Positions 20,341-32,366 of a DNA stretch of 64,000 bases are shown one piece after another. The stretch's first letter is position 1. Every line of letters begins with the position of its first letter. This DNA comes from Raphanus sativus (Eukaryota; Streptophyta; Magnoliopsida; Brassicales; Brassicaceae). Both the position numbers and the translations under genes were made by a program. Under the pieces are notes generated by a model. It was given only the letters and a program-made list of their open reading frames with translations. It had not been told where the DNA came from and did not search any database. The stretch spans positions 28,309,288 to 28,373,287 of the forward strand of contig NC_079519.1 of the NCBI RefSeq assembly GCF_000801105.2, read 5' to 3'.

Positions 20341-21904
20341 TTTTAAATCTCTTTCCGAACCGACATATTAACTTGAAAACTTTATTTTTTGTAAACATAA
20401 TAACTAACTCTAGTATTTGACTCAACCTAACTCTCAATAGAACATCTTTAACCACTTCTGTTTTTCCCTGAAATAAAATAATTTTATTTATAAAGATTTC
20501 TCCATAATAGAATTCTTCTATTATAAAAAATATAAAAATATGAACCTTTTACTCAAAAATTGAAGACAAAGTAATTTTTTTTAATATTCTCCTCTGTAGT
20601 AGAAGAAAATATAAAAGGAAAAAAAAGAAGTGGGTAGGTTATGGTTATACATCTCTCTCAGTTTCTCTCATGTCTTATGCTTTTATTACACCTCAGGGAC
20701 TTCAAATTCAATGTCTTTTCATTTGGATGGAGAAACAACAGGATGTTTCAAATGCTTTCGGTGTTTTGAGTATTGTTTAGCTATTTTTGATATTTAGTTT
20801 TGACTGTTTGAATATATTTTTAAGTATTTTGGAAAACTTCAAAATGATCATATATATTTTGGATATTCTTTCGGATATTAAATCTGAAAATAATTAATAC
20901 ACTTAAGTATATAAATCTAATTTGGATATATTCAAATACCCGAATATTTTGGTTCGGGTTAAATTCGATTCAAGTTTTCTAGATGCCAAAATTTTGAACC
21001 GTTCTAATCTTAACCAGTTTTGATTCGGGTTCGATACTACCTTTTAGATAGGGTTCAGGTTTTTTCCAGACCTAATAATTTACAACAAAAAAAAGTTATG
21101 TTGTAAGTATTGATATCCGTTCATTAGATCATTTCAGTTTTTTCTACTATTTATACAGATCGAGAAATATCAAATTGTACAAAAGAATTATGAAAGTATG
21201 TATAGATATTTAAGAAGAAGAACTAAGCTAATGCAAGAAATAAAACTAATCAGATTTAGTTTAACAAGGATCAAAATAACTTAAATAATCTAAATTTTTT
21301 GCCCAAGATCAAAAGTCTAGTTGCAAAAAAAAAAAAATCAAATTTTTACTTTTTTCAGCACAAAAAAAATACTAAGGCCAAACTACTATAGTTAAAATTG
21401 AAGAAGTAAATACAATTTGATATGTCCAAGTAACAACTAAATCGACATGATATTATATATTCAAATTACATATCTAATTTAAAAATATAGTATTAGTTTA
21501 AACAAATACATATAAATTACAACCTTATCTTACTTCACACGGTTTGCGCAAGTGACTTACCATCTCCATCCTTCTGGTCCAAATGTGAAATTACGAGGAA
21601 GCAAGTTAATAGTTTCCTGTGAGATTCGAACTTAAAGTCTTTTTAGGGACCATGTCTTACTTTTCAAAGGACTTTATGTGTTTTAACTTTTATGTACAAT
21701 TTTATAAATGCTTAGAAATGAACGATAGCGAAGATTATAGTCATGCAACAATCATTTTAGTGACATTTTTAAAAAACAACTCCGAAAATACAAAGGAAGC
21801 ATCCCTTTTAATTTCTGTTTTTATTTATATAGCTTTCCCACTACACATTTTATTTATCTCAAGACTACTCATTACCCTTTTCCATTTCTCTTAGCTCGTC
21901 TCTC
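20341..21904. promoter_or_regulatory. Divergent intergenic region between two TNLs
   Basis: This 1.56-kb AT-rich spacer separates the two TIR exons and must hold both promoters. It contains a degenerate Brassicaceae-type GGATAT/CGGGTT-rich stretch at about 20830-21070. I cannot assign specific binding sites. Confidence 0.5.
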
Positions 21905-22374
21905 ATGGCATCTTCCTCATTTACGTCTCGTAACTACATCTACAGTGTCTTTGCGAGCTTCCACGGTCCAGACGTCCGTAAAACACTTCTCAGTCACATA
22001 CGTGAACAGTTTACCCACAGCGGGATCACTATGTTCGATGATCAGGCGATTGCGAGAAGCGCAACCATCGCCCCTTCACTCACAGAAGCTATAAAAGAAT
22101 CTAGGATCTCGATCGTGATTCTCTCCAAGAACTATGCTTCGTCAAGCTGGTGTTTAAATGAACTGGTGGAGATATTGGAACGCAAGAAAGCTATGGGGCA
22201 GATAGTCATGACCATCTTCTATGGAGTGGATCCATCCGATGTACGGAAACAGACCGGGGAATTCGGGATCGCTTTCAATGAAACTTGTGCAAGTAAGACG
22301 GACGAGGAAAGGCAGAAATGGAGCAAAGCTTTGAACGAAGTGGGTAACATTGCTGGAGAAGACTTCTTAAGATG
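21905..22374 (+). CDS. Plus-strand TNL, TIR exon
   Basis: The ATG at 21905 ([20 protein letters not shown]) gives a standard TNL N-terminus. The TIR has [56 protein letters not shown] and [17 protein letters not shown]. The catalytic glutamate position in WCLNEL is kept. It ends FLRW at the donor GTTAGT (22375). It is the divergent paralogue of the minus-strand TIR exon and has no lesion. TIR enzymes of this class make nucleotide signals that feed the EDS1 pathway. Confidence 0.93.
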
Positions 22375-22482
22375 GTTAGTCTTTAATTAATTTGACTTTA
22401 TTTCATAGATTTTGTTAGATGATTAAGGGAATGTTATTTGTTAAATGAAAACGGTGTTTTTCTTTTCTTTATGCTTCCTCAG

Positions 22483-23578
22483 GTCAAACGAAGCAAAAAT
22501 GATCAAGAAAATTGCCAGAGATGTTTCAAATAAACTGAATGCTACACCGTCTAGGGATTTTGATGGCATGGTTGGACTTGAAGCTCATTTGAGAGAAATG
22601 GAGTCTTTGTTGGATTTTGATGACGATGGAGTTAAGGTGGTTGCGATCTCTGGTCCTGCAGGCATTGGTAAGACTACCATAGCTAGAGCAATACATAGCT
22701 TGCACTCTTATAGGTTCCAGCTTACTTGTTTTGTTGACAATCTTAGAGGAAGCTATCCCAATGGTTTTGATGAGTATGGTTTGAAGCTGCGTTTACAAGA
22801 AGAGTTTCTTTCGAATATTTTGAAACAAGATGGTATTAGGATATGCCATTTAGGTGTGATAGAAGAAAGGCTACACGACCAGAGAGTGCTAATCATTCTT
22901 GATGATGTGAACAATATAAAACAATTGGAGGCGTTGGCTGGAGACATTTCTTGGTTTGGTCGTGGAAGTAGGGTTGTGGTTACCACGGAAAACAAAGAGC
23001 TTCTGCAGCAACATGGTATCAACAATACGTACCATGTTGAGTTTCCATCTAGAAGAGACGCTCATGAGATCCTGTGTAGATATGCTTTTAAACAAAGCTA
23101 TCCACATGCTGGTTTTGAAGAGCTTGCATTACAAGTAACTGACCTTTGTGGTAATCTTCCATTGGGTCTACGTGTGGTGGGTTCATCTTTACGTGGGAAG
23201 AAAGAAGACGAGTGGGAAGATGTAATGAACAGGCTGGAATCTGTTCTTGATCGAGATATTGAGGAAGTACTAAGAGTGGGCTATGAAAGTTTAGATGAGA
23301 ATGAGCAAACGCTATTTCTCCACATTGCAGTCTTCTTGAACTATGAAGATGGTAATATTGTGAAAACCATGTTTGATGACGGTGACTTGGATGTCAAACA
23401 CGGGTTGAAAGTCCTTGAAAACAGATCTCTGATAGAGTTATATGACAAGAAGGAAACAATAAAGATGCACAGATTACTACAACAAATGGGTATAAAAGCC
23501 ATCCATAAACAAGAGCCCTGGAAACGCCGGATCCTGATAGATGCTCCAGAGATATGTGATGTTCTTGAACATGCAAAA
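22483..23578 (+). CDS. Plus-strand TNL, NB-ARC exon
   Basis: A 1096-bp exon between a 108-bp intron and the donor GTAAGT. It begins (W)SNEAKMIKKIARDVSNKLNA. Motifs: P-loop GPAGIGKTTIARA (about residues 213-222 of the full chain), FVDNLRGSYPNG, kinase-2 LIILDDV, RNBS-B RVVVTTENKELL, GNLPLGLRVVGSSL, and MHRLLQQMG with Arg at the MHD aspartate position. The frame is intact and phase-compatible with exons 1 and 3. Without the transposon the four exons give 1063 codons, a normal TNL size. Confidence 0.93.
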
Positions 23579-23674
23579 GTAAGTCCTTTCTCTTGTATTC
23601 TTTGTTCATAGGAAGGAACTATCGTGTTAACAATATGTTTTTATTTTGAATAACCATCAACAATAATGGTGTAG

Positions 23675-23957
23675 GGTACTAGAGTTATCTCCGGCATATC
23701 ATTTGATACATCTGATATTGATGAAGTATCTATAAGCCCGAGAGCTTTCAGAAGAATGCCAAAACTTCGATTCCTCAGAGTTTACAAAAGTAAAGAGGCT
23801 GGGAATGATGTAGTGCATATACCTGAGGATATGGAGTTTCCGCGTCGTCTAAGGTTACTGCATTGGGAGGCATACCCAAACAAGTGTCTTCATCCTTCCT
23901 TTCATCCTGAATATCTTGTGAAACTTGATATGCAAGATAGCCAGCTCGAGTACCTCT
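23675..23957 (+). pseudogene. Plus-strand TNL, exon 3, interrupted by Copia-2
   Basis: The exon starts after GTGTAG with GTRVISGISFDTSDIDEVSI and runs through RMPKLRFLRVYKSKEAGN and FPRRLRLLHWEAYPNKCLHP to SQLEYL. It is then cut by the LTR of Copia-2 at 23958. Read-through gives eight foreign codons and a stop at 23980, which predicts a truncated TIR-NB protein of about 623 residues. The last 14 bp of the exon (28650-28663) lie beyond the insert and complete the usual YLWQGTQ end. The total exon length would be 297 bp. Confidence 0.92.
23953..23957. repeat. 5-bp target site duplication (CCTCT), left
   Basis: CCTCT precedes the left LTR and recurs at 28645-28649 directly after the right LTR. 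Confidence 0.92.
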
Positions 23958-24210
23958 TGTTGGATAAGCTTCAAAAATAGCTTAGGAAACAAGTTATTCA
24001 TAAAAGGAAGTTTGAATAACTAAAAAGGAAAAACTTGATTTAGATTTATGTTAAGTTTCTAGATCACATTGTAATAGGTTAAGCTAAGACCCTATATATA
24101 GAGATCTATATTGTAAGATGATCTCAAGAAGTTAAGAGTTTAATAAAACGAAGAAACTGTTTTATTAACAAGCTTTGCACATTCACACATTCGATCCTTA
24201 GGCGACTTTA
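23958..24210 (+). repeat. Copia-2 5' LTR
   Basis: A 253-bp LTR reading TGTTGGATAA...GGCGACTTTA, so the 3' terminus is TA, not the usual CA. It contains CCTATATATAGAG as a likely TATA box and an AATAAAA stretch. It is the same as 28392-28644 by eye at all positions. The tRNA-Met primer site TGGTATCAGAGC follows at 24213-24224. Confidence 0.95.
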
Positions 24211-24264
24211 TTTGGTATCAGAGCTTAGGTTTTTGTGTGATTGTGAAATCGAGAAGCTGTATCC

Positions 24265-27200
24265 ATGGCTGATACAAAAGCTTTAACAGAGATGAAGCCA
24301 CTAGGAAGAAGAGAAGACTTTCCGAGTGCTGTAATCTGTCCGATGCTCAATACGACGAACTACACTGTTTGGGCAAAGAGGATGAAGATTCTGTTAAAAG
24401 TTCACAAAGTTTGGGGTGCAGTAGATCCAGGCACTGACGACGAAGAAAGAAACGATCTCGCAACGGGACTTCTGTTCGGTTCAATACCTGAAGCGATGGT
24501 TTTACAAGCCGGAGAAGATGACTCCCCTAAAGTTATATGGGAAGCCATTAAAACCAGAAACCTTGGTGTTGAACGCGTTAAAGAAGCTCGTCTACTAACG
24601 CTGATGAATGAATTCGATCGATTAAGTATGGAAGACTCGGACAGTATAGATAACTTCACGAGCAAGTTAACAGAGCTTGCATCAAAAGCGTCCTCGTTGG
24701 GACAGAGCATTGATCAACCAAAGCTCGTGAAGAAACTTCTCAACAGTCTACCAATGAAATTCATTCACATGACGGCATCAATAGAGCAGATGCTTGATCT
24801 AAACAAAACCTCCTTTGAAGATATTATTGGAAGACTCAAAGCATATGAAGAACGAGTCAAAGGCAAAACTGCATATGATCAACAAAACAATCTGTTGTTC
24901 TCAAGCACTGAAACATCAAGCGATCAGAACTCGAGAGGCAGAGGAAGAGGATCATATCGTGGTCGTGGTCAAGGAAACAGAGGTAGAGGACGAGGAAGAA
25001 GCAACACTGGCGAGGGGAACAAAGAGAAGAAAGACTACTCCCAGATCACATGCTTCAATTGTAAGAAGAAGGGACACTTCAAATCCGTGTGTCCTGAGAA
25101 GAAAGAAGAGAAACAAGAGCTCAACAAGACAGAAACGGAGGTAGCAGAAGCTGCGTTATACATGCATCAAGTTGTGTATCTCAACGAAGAGAAAGTCTTA
25201 CCGAATTCACTAGAGCCAAGCAAGAAAGAAGATGGCATATGGTATCTAGACAACGGTGCGAGCAATCACATGACTGGTGAAAAATCTTACTTCTCAGAGC
25301 TCAACGAGAACATCAAAGGAAAAGTCAAGTTCGGAGATGGCTCGTATGTAGATATAAACGGCAAAGGATCTATTCTCTTTGAAGCCAAGACAGGGGAACA
25401 GAAGCTCCTAACCGACATATATTACATACCGAACTTGAAGAGTAACATACTAAGTCTGGGTCAAGCAACTGAACAAGGGTGTGACATAAGGATGAAAGAG
25501 AATTACCTCACTTTGAGAGATCCAAGCGGTAGACTTTTGGTGAAAGTTCAGAGAGCTTCTAATCGTCTATATAAGATATCACTCAAAGTCGGTAAACCTA
25601 CTTGTCTACTCGCAAAGATCAAGGAGGAACCATGGAGATGGCACGCACGCCTTGGTCATATAAGCTTCAAGACAATAAGGGCCATGGCAACACATGATAT
25701 GGTTCGTGGCTTACCTGAAATACATGAAGAGAAGCAGTTGTGTGACTCATGTTTGGTCGGGAAGCAGACGCGTCACAGCTTTCCTGCAGCAACTGCATAC
25801 AGAGCTTCGGTTGCTCTCGAGCTGTTACACGCGGATCTGTGCGGTCCCATATCACCGGCAACACAAGGTCACAACAACTATATCTTCGTCATAGTTGATG
25901 ATTGTACGAGATATATGTGGTCTATTTTGTTGAGAGAAAAGAGTGAAGCCTTTGATAGATTCAAGAGTTTTAAAGCCCTTGTTGAGAGGGAAGCAAACAA
26001 GACAATCGGAACACTCCGTACGGACAGAGGAGGAGAGTTCACGTCAAAGGATTTCCAAGACTTTTGCAACAAACATGGCATCAAACGCCATTTAACAGCA
26101 CCATATACTCCACAACAGAATGGAGTTGTGGAGAGAAGGAATCGTACTTTAATGGAGATGACTCGAAGCATGATGAAAGCTATGAAGGTACCGAACTACA
26201 TGTGGGGAGAAGCCGTGCGACACGCAACATATGTGATCAATCGTGTTCCTACTAGAGCATTGAAGAATAAAACTCCATACGAAAGCTTGAAGGGAGGAAA
26301 GCCTAACGTAGGTCACATAAGAGTTTTTGGATGTGTTGCTCACGCGAAAGTAGATTCAGTTCATCTAAGGAAACTTGATGATCGTTCTCAAGCTCTCGTT
26401 CATCTCGGAATCGAACCAGGCACGAAAGCTTATCGACTTTATAATCCTACCTTCAAAAGGATAGTCGTAAGTCGGGACGTAATTTTTGACGAGAAGACTT
26501 GTTGGGATTGGAAGGGAGCTACTAAGGAAGGACAAGACGACTCTGGTATGTTCCGTATGACGTGGGGATTGACTGTAAACGAAGGGAATGGTCCGTTTAT
26601 AGCCAGCACACAACAAGAAGAAACCGCGAATGCAGAAACAGAGCAGCAAAAAGACGATACAGGTGTTACACACGAAGAATCAGATGTAACACACAACGAA
26701 GAAGAAGAAGTTGATCAAAGCTCGACACAGGAAGTAAGGCGCTCAACTCGTCAAACAAGTAAACCTAGTTACCTAGATGACTACATTTTACTTGCTGAGA
26801 TAGAATGTGAGCTGTTGCTTCATGTTATCAATGATGAGCCAAAGAATTTCCAAGAAGCAAAGGGAGATAAAAGATGGACGAAGGCATGTGAAGACGAGAT
26901 CCATTCGATCAACATAAACAAGACATGGACGCTAACAGACAAGCCAGCTGGAGCAAAGATCATCGGTCTCAAGTGGATCTTCAAGATCAAAAGAAACGCT
27001 GATGGATCTATCAACAAGTTCAAAGCGAGACTCGTAGCTAAAGGTTACGTACAAGAACATGGTATCGACTTTGATGAAGTGTTTGCACCAGTGGCTCGAT
27101 TAGAAACCATAAGACTCCTGATTGGGTTAGCTGCTGCGAATAAGTGGGAGATTCACCATCTAGACGTCAAGACAGCATTCTTACATGGTGAGTTACACGA

Positions 27201-28401
27201 AGAAGTTTATGTGTCACAGCCTGAAGGGTTTGAAAAGAAGGGAGAAGAGCATAAAGTTTTCAAACTCTCCAAGGCCTTGTATGGATTGAAACAAGCTCCA
27301 CGAGCTTGGAACATAAAGCTTGATCGAACTTTGAAGCAACTCGGCTTCAAGAGGTGTTCTAAAGAAAATTCGGTCTATCGAAAGGATGATAAAGGAAAGC
27401 TTCTTATCGTAGCTATCTACGTTGACGACTTGTTCATTACCGGAGACTCTGCAAAAGAAATCTCAGAGTTTAAGAAGAACATGTCAAAGAACTTTGAGAT
27501 GTCTGATTTAGGTCTTCTAACCTACTACCTCGGATTGGAAGTAAGACAAAGCTCAAAGTACATCATGATCAATCAAGAAGCGTATGCGATGAGAGTATTG
27601 GAGGAAGCTGCAATGGACGACTGCAACTCGACATGTATACCCATGGAGTTCGGTCTGCAACTCTCAAAAGGCCTCGACGAACCTGAGATAGATGCTACAC
27701 TTTATCGAAGAAGAATTGGCTGTCTCAGATATCTTATGCACTCAAGACCAGATATGTGTTACGCAGTGGGCATCTTGAGTAGATATATGCATTCACCAAG
27801 AACGTCTCACGGCAACGCACTGAAGCAAGTGCTAAGGTACTTAAAGGGAACAGTCGGGTACGGATTATCTTACGAGCAAGGTGGATCAATGAATCTCGTG
27901 GGATATAGTGATAGTAGTCACAACACGGATCCGGACGATGGAAGAAGTACGACAGGTCACTTGTTTTGTCTAGGAGAAACGCCAATCACTTGGTGCTCAC
28001 AGAAGCAAGACACGGTGTCTTTAAGCTCGTGTGAAGCAGAGTATATGGCGGCAACGGAAGCAGCAAAGCAGGCGGTCTGGATACAAGATTTGATAAGTGA
28101 GATTACAGGAAAAGAGATGAAGAAGACGATGATACGAGTGGACAACAAGTCAGCTATATCATTAGCCAAGAATCCCGTGTTTCACCGTAGGAGCAAGCAC
28201 ATTCACAAGAGGTTCCATTTCATTCGCGAACGAGTAGAGCAAGACGAGATTGATGTGGAACATGTTCCTGGAGAAAAGCAGAAAGCGGACATCCTAACTA
28301 AAGCTTTAGCAAGAATCAAGTTCAAAGAGATGAGGGAACTGATTCAAGTTCAAGACTTAAGCAAAGATGGCTTGAAGCTTAGAAGGGAGAATGTTGGATA
28401 A
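24265..28401 (+). CDS. Copia-2 gag-pol polyprotein, intact
   Basis: One uninterrupted frame of 1378 codons. In order it holds gag (about 1-280), with an RG-rich linker ([20 protein letters not shown], about 225-245) and a CCHC knuckle ([14 protein letters not shown]); then protease with [10 protein letters not shown] in place of DSGA; integrase zinc domain (HARLGHISF ... CDSCLVGK) and core ([26 protein letters not shown]); RT ([29 protein letters not shown]); and RNase H ([36 protein letters not shown]). The stop lies 10 bases inside the 3' LTR. An AGAAGGGAGAA polypurine tract precedes that LTR. With identical LTRs and a complete frame, the element looks autonomous or very recently so. Confidence 0.96.
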   Translation: MADTKALTEMKPLGRREDFPSAVICPMLNTTNYTVWAKRMKILLKVHKVWGAVDPGTDDEERNDLATGLLFGSIPEAMVLQAGEDDSPKVIWEAIKTRNLGVERVKEARLLTLMNEFDRLSMEDSDSIDNFTSKLTELASKASSLGQSIDQPKLVKKLLNSLPMKFIHMTASIEQMLDLNKTSFEDIIGRLKAYEERVKGKTAYDQQNNLLFSSTETSSDQNSRGRGRGSYRGRGQGNRGRGRGRSNTGEGNKEKKDYSQITCFNCKKKGHFKSVCPEKKEEKQELNKTETEVAEAALYMHQVVYLNEEKVLPNSLEPSKKEDGIWYLDNGASNHMTGEKSYFSELNENIKGKVKFGDGSYVDINGKGSILFEAKTGEQKLLTDIYYIPNLKSNILSLGQATEQGCDIRMKENYLTLRDPSGRLLVKVQRASNRLYKISLKVGKPTCLLAKIKEEPWRWHARLGHISFKTIRAMATHDMVRGLPEIHEEKQLCDSCLVGKQTRHSFPAATAYRASVALELLHADLCGPISPATQGHNNYIFVIVDDCTRYMWSILLREKSEAFDRFKSFKALVEREANKTIGTLRTDRGGEFTSKDFQDFCNKHGIKRHLTAPYTPQQNGVVERRNRTLMEMTRSMMKAMKVPNYMWGEAVRHATYVINRVPTRALKNKTPYESLKGGKPNVGHIRVFGCVAHAKVDSVHLRKLDDRSQALVHLGIEPGTKAYRLYNPTFKRIVVSRDVIFDEKTCWDWKGATKEGQDDSGMFRMTWGLTVNEGNGPFIASTQQEETANAETEQQKDDTGVTHEESDVTHNEEEEVDQSSTQEVRRSTRQTSKPSYLDDYILLAEIECELLLHVINDEPKNFQEAKGDKRWTKACEDEIHSININKTWTLTDKPAGAKIIGLKWIFKIKRNADGSINKFKARLVAKGYVQEHGIDFDEVFAPVARLETIRLLIGLAAANKWEIHHLDVKTAFLHGELHEEVYVSQPEGFEKKGEEHKVFKLSKALYGLKQAPRAWNIKLDRTLKQLGFKRCSKENSVYRKDDKGKLLIVAIYVDDLFITGDSAKEISEFKKNMSKNFEMSDLGLLTYYLGLEVRQSSKYIMINQEAYAMRVLEEAAMDDCNSTCIPMEFGLQLSKGLDEPEIDATLYRRRIGCLRYLMHSRPDMCYAVGILSRYMHSPRTSHGNALKQVLRYLKGTVGYGLSYEQGGSMNLVGYSDSSHNTDPDDGRSTTGHLFCLGETPITWCSQKQDTVSLSSCEAEYMAATEAAKQAVWIQDLISEITGKEMKKTMIRVDNKSAISLAKNPVFHRRSKHIHKRFHFIRERVEQDEIDVEHVPGEKQKADILTKALARIKFKEMRELIQVQDLSKDGLKLRRENVG

Positions 28402-28644
28402 GCTTCAAAAATAGCTTAGGAAACAAGTTATTCATAAAAGGAAGTTTGAATAACTAAAAAGGAAAAACTTGATTTAGATTTATGTTAAGTTTCTAGATCA
28501 CATTGTAATAGGTTAAGCTAAGACCCTATATATAGAGATCTATATTGTAAGATGATCTCAAGAAGTTAAGAGTTTAATAAAACGAAGAAACTGTTTTATT
28601 AACAAGCTTTGCACATTCACACATTCGATCCTTAGGCGACTTTA
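28392..28644 (+). repeat. Copia-2 3' LTR
   Basis: A 253-bp copy of the 5' LTR, followed by CCTCT (28645-28649) and the rest of TNL exon 3. It contains the final codons and stop of gag-pol. Confidence 0.95.
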
Positions 28645-28649
28645 CCTCT

Positions 28650-28663
28650 GGCAAGGAACCCAG
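28650..28663 (+). pseudogene. Plus-strand TNL, end of exon 3
   Basis: Fourteen bases, GGCAAGGAACCCAG, before the donor GTTGG. Joined in frame to TACCTCT at 23957 they encode the usual end of this exon (YLWQGTQ), which in Arabidopsis TNLs is commonly LWEGTQ. Confidence 0.85.
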
Positions 28664-28926
28664 GTTGGTGTTGCATTTTCATTCTGAAGATATATATTCT
28701 TTTCAGAGTTTTAAAAATCGGGTTCAGGCAGCACTAGTGGGCAAATCGGATATGAACCAAACGTTTTGAATACCGATAAAAAGTTGGGTCTTGGCTTTGA
28801 AAAAATTGTTCTTAGGGGCTTTTCTAACACCGCCTAACGATTTCTTGAATATTGTTTTTTTTTTTCTCTTCATGTTATATATATGATGTTTTTCCTCTCT
28901 GCTTCTTGTGTGGTTTTACATTGCAG

Positions 28927-30252
28927 CCGCTTACAAATCTCAAGGAGATAGATTTGCAGAGGTCTTTTCATTTGAAGGAGCTCCCTGATCTCTCAAATGC
29001 TACAAATCTTAAAGGATTGTATCTAAGTTATTGCCAGAGCTTAGTAGAGCTTCCACCCTCTTGTTCGCGTCTTCATAAACTAAAGGATCTGTGGATGGAT
29101 CACTGCACAAACCTACAAGTCATACCAGCTCACATGAACTTGGAATCTCTTAAACGTGTAAGTATGAAAGGATGCTCAAGACTGAGACATATTCCATTTA
29201 TGTCAAAGAATAATATTAGGCAGATGGATATATCAGAGACAGCGGTTGAAGATGTAGCTACATCAACTAGCCTTCGCACTCGTCCTCTATCTTACTCTAT
29301 GATAGGCTGTCGCAAGCTCAAGGAAATAACACATCTCCCTAAGTATGTAACCGAACTAGACCTAAGAAAATCTTCTATTAAAAAGATTCCGGATTGCATC
29401 AAATCTTTTCGTCTACTACTTGAGCTAAAGATTTGTGGATGCAGAAAACTAACGTCATTGCCAGAGCTTCCTTCTCAGCTCATGCTCCTATCTGCAAACG
29501 ATTGTGAGTCACTCGAGGAAGTCGCTTCCCCTCTTCACAACCCGAATGCGAGAATGTCTTTCACCAACTGCTTCAAACTGCGACATCAAGCAATCATCCA
29601 ACAATGGTTCTGTCTCGGGTCTGCTTTCTTACCGGGAAGACAAGTACCTCCAGAGTTCGATCACCGAGCCAGAGGAAGTTCCTTAACACTTGCTCACTCT
29701 GCTTCCACCAGATTCAAGGTTTGCCTCGTGCTCTTACCAAACCATCAAATCAGAGAGGATAGATCTTCACAACTCCTATGTCGTCGCGTAGTCAACGGCG
29801 ACGTGGCAAACTCTGATGACAAGTCGTTCAACTTCGACCTATCCAGATGTCGAGCGGAACATCTTTTTATATTTCCCTCTGGCTTGTTTGAAGAAGATGA
29901 CGAAGAAGAAGGCCTTCCTGAAGTTCACAGAGAGATAGTGTTCGAGTTCAGCAGCAAATACAACGACTTTGACGTTGTTGAATGTGGTGCCAAGTTCTTG
30001 ACGGACGAAAACAGCTATGAATCTGAATCAGACCAAGCAGCGATGACGATAGCCTCGTTCATGGGAGCTATGAATGTGGATCCAACGCCAATAATAGCAT
30101 CATTGATGAGATATGAGTCCATGAAGGCCAAATATAGTAATGAAAGAGCTGAGATCCAACTAGTCATAGCGAATGGGGATAACGAACAAACAACTAGTTG
30201 TTGCCGCAATATCTCCTCCCTAGTCAGTTCTGTAAATTCTCGATACTTGTAA
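28927..30252 (+). CDS. Plus-strand TNL, LRR and C-JID exon
   Basis: The exon starts after TTGCAG with PLTNLKEIDLQRSFHLKELP and runs 1326 bp to TAA. LRRs cover about residues 1-200 (LPDLSNATNLKGLYLSYCQS, IPAHMNLESLKRVSMKGCSR, IPDCIKSFRLLLELKICGCR, LTSLPELPSQLMLLSANDCE). Then come SFTNCFKLRHQAI, the C-JID motif LPGRQVPPEFDHRARGSSLT, an EVHREIVFEFSSKYNDFDVVECGAKFL-type strand, and a tail. This is the reference against which the lesions in the other two TNLs are seen. The exon is intact but cut off from its promoter by Copia-2. Confidence 0.92.
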   Translation, partial: PLTNLKEIDLQRSFHLKELPDLSNATNLKGLYLSYCQSLVELPPSCSRLHKLKDLWMDHCTNLQVIPAHMNLESLKRVSMKGCSRLRHIPFMSKNNIRQMDISETAVEDVATSTSLRTRPLSYSMIGCRKLKEITHLPKYVTELDLRKSSIKKIPDCIKSFRLLLELKICGCRKLTSLPELPSQLMLLSANDCESLEEVASPLHNPNARMSFTNCFKLRHQAIIQQWFCLGSAFLPGRQVPPEFDHRARGSSLTLAHSASTRFKVCLVLLPNHQIREDRSSQLLCRRVVNGDVANSDDKSFNFDLSRCRAEHLFIFPSGLFEEDDEEEGLPEVHREIVFEFSSKYNDFDVVECGAKFLTDENSYESESDQAAMTIASFMGAMNVDPTPIIASLMRYESMKAKYSNERAEIQLVIANGDNEQTTSCCRNISSLVSSVNSRYL

Positions 30253-32366
30253 TAGGGATGATAGACGAAAATAGCTATGAAAAGTGATGATAACATTTAC
30301 ATTCCAAAACATTTAAAGTGATGATAACATTTACTTTCTCGTCACTGGTCGACTAATCAATCAAATTGGCCATGTCTTGCCTTTTACACATTTTTGCAAG
30401 TACTTGTGCAGATTTGCAATAGCTTTAAATCGACGGTTTAATTGTTTCGGATCTTAAAACAACATTTTTTTCAAAGCTGATTCATTATGAAATTACAATT
30501 ATGATATGAAAAAAGATTACATAGACGACAACCGAGACTACTATTTATCTTATGATATATATCTTATGATATCTATACCTAACTGCATCACCTGAGTGTA
30601 TGAAGATAAACTTACTATTCATAGCAAACCAAACCAAATATGTTTCACTTAATAATGTTTCTAAAACAGAAAAAAAAAATATTGTGAAGAAAATTATTGA
30701 CTAAAAAGCACTAACGAAAACTCTTTTAAGGAAAAGAGGCATCAGCAAAAAAAATGTTGAGTTAAAAGGAAACTGTTTTAAAAATAAAAATGTTAAAGAT
30801 ACGAGAAAAGTTATAAATTCAGAAGAGGGATCTGATGGTTAGAGAAAGGAGGAGCGCTCAATTGTCGTAACAGGCTGAGCGAAACACTCTTCTCGCATAA
30901 TTAGCGAGTATTAACCACTCATCACTTCCCTTTTAACTTGTCTGAAGGATCATAGTTTTAAACTAACCCAACGCTAATCCGTTTATACCCAACTAATCAT
31001 TTCCTCACTTCCCCAACTAACCGATGTGGGACAACTCTCAATTTCTTTTTCCTTTTTTTTTTTGAATGAATGTGAAATTATATGCAAACAAGACTTTGTT
31101 ACATCTATTGCTACTTTTTTGATAAAATTTCTATAGTTTAAAGAATGTAAAAAGAATCAAGAATGAATAAATAAATGCTCTTAGTGTTCATCCTTGAAGC
31201 AAACACTTTGACTATAAAACTGTTTTGAACCAGTGGTGGTTAGCTTTGCCGATTACAAAACTGTCTTCTGGGTACATATGTTTTGACTGCTTACTTTTTC
31301 TTAGACTTGTGAGATGGAACTAATGTAGCTGCCTAGGTCGGAGTTGATGTCATCCTTACCGATGACTCAAGTAAATCAGAGGTATGAATAATGTGTTGAT
31401 AAATACCTGTTCTCATTGGGTTCATGAGTTTATTAATGTGCAGATCTTGGAGAATATGAAAAGCAGTTTGTGAGCTTTCCAAGCTCAACTGTAATGTAAA
31501 TCCATAGCATTTCTCACTTTCTTCAACTTAACAACTGCCCAGATAAATCATTTGTTGCATTTATACGTTCCTATGCGTATGTGTTTGTTTGTGTCTCCAA
31601 GATATTTGTTTCACGGGGTTTCGATTACCATCATCATGAGGTTATTAACATTGCTACAACATAGGATATACTTTGTTAACTCTTTGCTTAAAATCAAACA
31701 TCTCTATCCAGAAGATCAACCAAGAGCTTTTTGAAGTTTACATTTTAAAGTATACACATCTTTATACCCTTTGTTTCTTAAGGTAGTCACTGTTTTTGAT
31801 GTCCATATCAGCAGGCATAATGAAGATATTAGCTTCAAGACCATACTTGAGATTGATAACCTTTGATTATGTTCTTTCTGTTATGGCATTATACCTTTGA
31901 GTCTTTGTTTGTGTACTTATTACGAACTTAAAATCTCCTCAAATGGTGTACGCGGTGATAGATTTTCAACGTCATTTTAGTATACGAAACAAGAAGACAG
32001 AACCTCATGAATTAAAGCCGTAACAAAAGTAGAGAAAGCATAGAGAGTGGTTTGACTTCAAAGTTACTTTTCAGATACATTGGATACTAATAAGAAAACG
32101 TAAGAGAGAGATGTACAAAAAAAAAACGAGCTCTGGCTCAATCAAAACGAAAACTACTTCCAACGATCATGTTCATGCAAAAACTAATTCTAATCGTGAT
32201 CGATCGATGTATTAAAATTCGATTAAGCTTGCACAACACCTCCATTCACCATTCCCCAATCCCGAGTCCAATATCTCACATAACCTCCTCTTTCGGATTC
32301 GGATTCATCTTCTTTCCTCACCGTGTGATCCTCAAGAAACAGCGCACAGGGTTTAACAGATCTCTC
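30253..32366. other. Intergenic, TNL to BTB gene
   Basis: 2.1 kb of AT-rich DNA between two converging genes. I see no coding frame, no clear repeat and no transposon ends. Confidence 0.5.
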
